A DNA stretch of 17,168 nt from Planctomycetota bacterium (GTDB lineage Bacteria; Planctomycetota; Planctomycetia; Isosphaerales; Isosphaeraceae): the NCBI GenBank assembly GCA_021807585.1, contig JAKBCQ010000003.1:1-17168 (forward strand). The letters run 5' to 3'. The position numbers and the translations under genes are program-made. Under the pieces are notes generated by a model. The model had not been told where the DNA came from, did not search any database, and saw nothing but the letters and a program-made list of their open reading frames with translations. Positions 13,911 to 17,168 of the stretch are shown here, in pieces (positions within the stretch are counted from its first letter, which is position 1; each line of letters begins with the position of its first letter).

Positions 13911-14685
13911 AGAAAATCCGCGCCAGCGTTCCGCCGTCAACGACGATTGTCGATCCGGTGACGTACGCGCCCGCGTCGCTCGCGAGCAGGAGCGCCGGGC
14001 CGATCAGTTCGTCGGGGTCGCCCCAGCGGCCGAGCGCCGTTTTGGCCGCGAATTCATCAAGCTGCGCTTTCGAGAGCAGGCTCGACGGGAGATCGGTGAG
14101 GAACGGCCCCGGTGCGATGCAATTGACCGTGACGCCGAACGGTCCCAGATCGAGAGCGCTTGCGCGAGCGAGGCCGATGAGCGCCGATTTTGTGGCCGAA
14201 TAAACGTTCCTCCCTGCCGCCGAACTGAAACCCATGATCGACGAGATATGAATCACCCGGCCCCACCGGCGCTCCTTCATGCCCGGCACGAGAGCCCGCG
14301 TGAGCGCCATGCATGACGAAAGGTTGAGCTCGATCAGCCGATCCCAAACGTCGTCATGGATCTGGTCGATCGCCTCGGGGACGTTGCTCCCCGCGTTGTT
14401 CACCAGAATGTCGACGCGACCCGAAAGAGACAGGGCGCGATCGGCGAGGGAAGCGACGTCGGAACGTTTCGTCATATCGGCGACGATGTAATCGACGGGA
14501 ACGCGCGATTCGGTCGACTTTTTGATCGAATCGACCGCGGCCTTGAGCTCGTCCTCATGGCGACTTGAAACGATCACGCGAGCGCCGGCGTGCGCGAAAC
14601 CCGTCGCCATCGCCTTCCCCAATCCCTTGCTTCCTCCGGTCACCAGCGCCGTCTTCCCCGAAAGATCAAAAAGTCTCGATAACAT
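13909..14685 (-). CDS. Short-chain dehydrogenase/reductase
   Basis: The protein has 258 residues; ATG 14685 has GGGAGA seven bases upstream on the minus strand. Classical SDR enzymes oxidise or reduce alcohol/carbonyl groups with NAD(P). TGGSKGLG (16-23) is the cofactor motif. NNAG (96-99) marks the core strand, with S149, Y162 and K166 (YSATK) the catalytic residues. An arginine follows the second strand (SSRHEDEL), which points to NADP preference. Overall it is closest to gluconate 5-dehydrogenase or 3-oxoacyl-ACP reductase-type SDRs, but the substrate cannot be told from sequence. It is a single-gene unit with its own promoter and terminator, and converges on arsM. Confidence 0.9.
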   Translation of the reverse strand: MLSRLFDLSGKTALVTGGSKGLGKAMATGFAHAGARVIVSSRHEDELKAAVDSIKKSTESRVPVDYIVADMTKRSDVASLADRALSLSGRVDILVNNAGSNVPEAIDQIHDDVWDRLIELNLSSCMALTRALVPGMKERRWGRVIHISSIMGFSSAAGRNVYSATKSALIGLARASALDLGPFGVTVNCIAPGPFLTDLPSSLLSKAQLDEFAAKTALGRWGDPDELIGPALLLASDAGAYVTGSTIVVDGGTLARIF

Positions 14686-14707
14686 CGCCCGTTCTCCCTC
14701 GCTCTTG

Positions 14708-14736
14708 TCTATAGGTTTAAACTTGTGTTAAATCAA
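14708..14736 (-). promoter_or_regulatory. Sigma-70-type promoter of the dehydrogenase gene
   Basis: On the minus strand TTGATT (complement of 14731-14736) is followed by exactly 17 bases and TATAGA (complement of 14708-14713). The -10 lies about 22 bases before the start codon, giving a short leader with the ribosome binding site. Confidence 0.6.
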
Positions 14737-15140
14737 GCATGTCATTCGATTCGACGGTTCGGCTCGCGCGCGTTATCAGGGAACGGCGGTGTCCGCTCGT
14801 TTCGGATCGACACGACTCGCCGAGCCATCGTAACCGCGCACACGGGGCGACGCCGGCGGTTCGCTTTCGTCGCGGTTTGATTCGATTCCCGGCTCGGGAA
14901 GTTGGCGAACATCGCGGTTCGATTTTTAAGATCGCGGTTCGTCGATCAGGTCGAGGCGCGATCCGAACGCGACTCGAGCGACGTTCATTTGAGGAATTGT
15001 CGGGCGGGCTCGATTTGCGATTTCGCGCCGGGCCGAAGGTTGCCGCGCGCCGTTCGACGGGTCATGATAAGGCGAATGCAAGGCGTCGCGGCGCAACGTC
15101 GCGGCGGTTGATTTCAACCATAAACCTTCGGAAACCGGCA
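14737..15140. other. Intergenic region before the ThuA-domain gene
   Basis: I see no gene in these 404 bases; the short ORFs here have no family signal. The clearest structure is an 11-base direct repeat, ATCGCGGTTCG, at 14911-14921 and 14931-14941, with starts 20 bases apart (about two helical turns). Variants of CGGTT(C/T)G also occur around 14860-14880. No good TTGACA/TATAAT pair for the downstream gene was found. Confidence 0.4.
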
Positions 15141-17168
15141 ATGCTGCTCTCTCGATTCGCCGCGGCGGTCGCGGTCGCGACCCTGATCGGATCGGTCGCG
15201 GTCGCCGCCGACCCGCCCCCCAAACCGATCAAGGCGCTGTTCGTGTGCGGCGGCTGCTGCCACGATTACACCAATCAAAAAAACCTGATCAAAAAAGGGC
15301 TCGAAGAACGCGCCCACATCGAGGTCACCGTCGTTCAACAGGGAGGGACTTCGACCAAATCGGAAATCGATTTATATAAAAACGATGATTGGTCAAAAGG
15401 TTATGATATTGTCATTCATGACGAATGCTTTTCCGACGCCAAAGATCCCGCGTGGCTTGAGCGAATCCTCAAGCCTCACAAGGCGGGATTGCCCGGAGTC
15501 GTCGTGCACTGCGCGATGCATTGTTATCGCACGGGATCGGACGAATGGTTCAAGTTTTGCGGCGTCACTTCGCGGCGCCACGGGAAGCAATATGCTCACG
15601 ACGTACTTAACCGCGATGCTGAACATCCAATCATGAAAGGCTTTGGTCCCGCGTGGGCCAATCCCGCGGGCGAACTTTACTGGATCGAAAAAGTGTGGCC
15701 GACTGCGCACGCTCTGGGATCGTCCAAGAACCAAGAGAACGGCCACGACGAAGTTTGCGTGTGGACGAATCAGTACGAGGGGAAAACGCGAGTCTTCGGT
15801 ACGACGATCGGCCATCACAACGAAACCGTAAGTGATCCCGCCTATCTCAATTTGATGACGCGGGGCGTGTTGTGGGCTTGCGACAAGCTCGACGACAAAT
15901 ACCTCAAACCCGTCGAACCCCGGAAGGTTTCGATCAACGAAGCCAAAGGTAAGCACGCGACGGCTTCGAGCGAGGAGACGGGCAAGGGAAATCTCGCGGG
16001 AGGCGCGTTCGACGGCAATGGGGCGACCCGCTGGTGCGCCGCGAACTCGAACGCGGGCGAGTGGCTCGAGGTCGATCTCGGCAAGCCGACCAAAATCGAA
16101 GGGATTACGCTTGAATGGGAATCCGACGGCGCCGTCTATCGCTACAAAATCGAGGGTTCCGCCGACGGCTCAAACTGGAGGACGCTCGTCGACGCGTCGC
16201 GAAACAAAGAAAACGGACCTTATGTTCATAAGGATCATCTTGGTTCTTCGCGATACGTGAAGGTCGTTTTTTTGGGGAGCGACACGGGTTCGTGGGGGAG
16301 TTTGCGCGAGGTTTTGGTCGACGGGGGACGTGAGGAGGTCGTGCGGCGCGAGGAGCGCGCCGCGCCGGCCTCGGCGGATCCCAGGCTCGCCGACGTCAAG
16401 GTTCCCGAGGGCTTCGAGGCGCGCGTTTTCGCCGCGCCTCCCGCGGTCAATTACCCCGTTTATGTCGCGGCGTCCCCCGAGGGGGACGTCTACGTTTCGG
16501 TCGATCGCAACGGCTCGCTCGATCGCGAGCCGCACCGCGGTTCGGTCGTCAAGCTGTCCGATCTCGACGGCGACGGTCGAGCCGATCAGGCCAAGCTTTT
16601 CGTCCCCGACGTCGATTCTCCCCGCGGCCTCGTTTGGGATCACGATCGCCTGTATCTTATGCATCCTCCTCATTTAAGTGTATATATCGATCACGATCAC
16701 GACGGCATAGCCGACGAACATAAATATTTGGTAAAAAATATTGCTTTCGGATTTAAAGATCGTCCCGCGGATCATACTTCGAATGGCGTGACGTTGGGGC
16801 TCGACGGCCGGCTTTATCTCGCGATCGGCGATTTCGGCTTCCTGCGCGCCGAGGGCGCCGACGGCCGCACGTTGCAACTGCGCGGCGGCGGAGTCGTTCG
16901 CGTTGGTACCGACGGCACGGGTTTGGAGCTTTACTCGCGCGGTACGCGTAATATTCTTGAGGTTTCGCTCGACCCGCTCTTAAACGCGTTCGCCCGCGAT
17001 AACACCAACGACGGCGGAGGCTGGGACATCAGGCTGCATCACTTCAGCGGAATCGAACATCACGGATATCCGTCGCTTTTCCAAAATTTTTCCGACGAAA
17101 TCGTTCAACCCCTCGCCGATTACGGCGGAGGTTCAGGGTGCGGAGGGCTCCATCTCGCCGAACCCGGC
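15141..17168 (+). CDS. Secreted ThuA–F5/8C–PVC-type dehydrogenase protein (3' end outside window)
   Basis: 676 residues are visible from ATG 15141; the frame is still open at the right edge. Residues 1-23 are a signal peptide ending AVAADPP. About 30-250 form a ThuA-like domain: KALFVCGGCCHDY (31-43), DIVIHDECF (89-97), VVHCAMHCYR (121-130), a glutamine-amidotransferase-like fold usually linked to sugar catabolism. About 264-395 look like a discoidin/F5-8-type-C carbohydrate-binding domain (ATASSEETGKGN, FDGNGATRWCA, EWLEVDLGKPTKIEGI). From about 415, PEGFEARVFA begins a beta-propeller of the PVC-type 'membrane-bound dehydrogenase' family, with DLDGDGRAD and DHDHDGIADE Ca-binding-like loops. 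Such proteins commonly continue into HEAT repeats and a cytochrome c domain, which would lie outside the window. No strong Shine-Dalgarno precedes the ATG. Confidence 0.87.
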   Translation, partial: MLLSRFAAAVAVATLIGSVAVAADPPPKPIKALFVCGGCCHDYTNQKNLIKKGLEERAHIEVTVVQQGGTSTKSEIDLYKNDDWSKGYDIVIHDECFSDAKDPAWLERILKPHKAGLPGVVVHCAMHCYRTGSDEWFKFCGVTSRRHGKQYAHDVLNRDAEHPIMKGFGPAWANPAGELYWIEKVWPTAHALGSSKNQENGHDEVCVWTNQYEGKTRVFGTTIGHHNETVSDPAYLNLMTRGVLWACDKLDDKYLKPVEPRKVSINEAKGKHATASSEETGKGNLAGGAFDGNGATRWCAANSNAGEWLEVDLGKPTKIEGITLEWESDGAVYRYKIEGSADGSNWRTLVDASRNKENGPYVHKDHLGSSRYVKVVFLGSDTGSWGSLREVLVDGGREEVVRREERAAPASADPRLADVKVPEGFEARVFAAPPAVNYPVYVAASPEGDVYVSVDRNGSLDREPHRGSVVKLSDLDGDGRADQAKLFVPDVDSPRGLVWDHDRLYLMHPPHLSVYIDHDHDGIADEHKYLVKNIAFGFKDRPADHTSNGVTLGLDGRLYLAIGDFGFLRAEGADGRTLQLRGGGVVRVGTDGTGLELYSRGTRNILEVSLDPLLNAFARDNTNDGGGWDIRLHHFSGIEHHGYPSLFQNFSDEIVQPLADYGGGSGCGGLHLAEPG

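Overview
The window looks like a planctomycete chromosome, probably close to the Isosphaeraceae. The main pointers are a secreted protein (right edge) joining ThuA-like, F5/8-type-C-like and PVC-type 'membrane-bound dehydrogenase' propeller domains, a multihaem-style cytochrome tail (left edge), and a moderately GC-rich sequence crowded with CGATCG. No tRNA, rRNA, CRISPR array or transposase was seen.

Layout. 1-139: C-terminus of a c-type cytochrome, then a strong hairpin. 228-1618: two minus-strand paralogues of the LURP-one/scramblase-like fold. 1761-3590: plus-strand lipoate-protein ligase-like enzyme, a small HEAT-like protein and a YbjQ-family protein. 3884-5218: a long PlsC-type acyltransferase. 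5221-6870: an AT-richer block almost free of CGATCG, with three co-directional unfamiliar genes (a Phd-like small protein, a possible RelE/ParE-fold protein, and a LuxR/sigma-region-4-like HTH protein), preceded by short ORF remnants. This is the best candidate for a horizontally acquired and poorly described module. 6874-12142: a minus-strand run reading repeat-rich secreted protein, GT4 glycosyltransferase, rfbB, rfbA, miaA. It would supply dTDP-4-keto-6-deoxyglucose for surface polysaccharide, with the tRNA-modification gene miaA at its end. 12311-13778: an arsenic unit, arsR then arsM, with matching inverted repeats before each gene. 13909-14685: a minus-strand short-chain dehydrogenase with a clear promoter, separated from arsM by back-to-back hairpins. 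15141-17168: the ThuA/F5-8C/dehydrogenase protein, running off the window.

How the genes work together. The ars pair is a compact sense-and-methylate circuit. The ArsR-like repressor carries a CxC metal site and probably binds ATCGT-N6-ACGAT sites overlapping its own promoter and preceding arsM; ArsM would methylate As(III) using SAM. The rfb/GT group is an envelope polysaccharide cluster. The three-gene block may be an atypical toxin-antitoxin-like operon with its own regulator. That assignment is inferred from motifs and gene order only.
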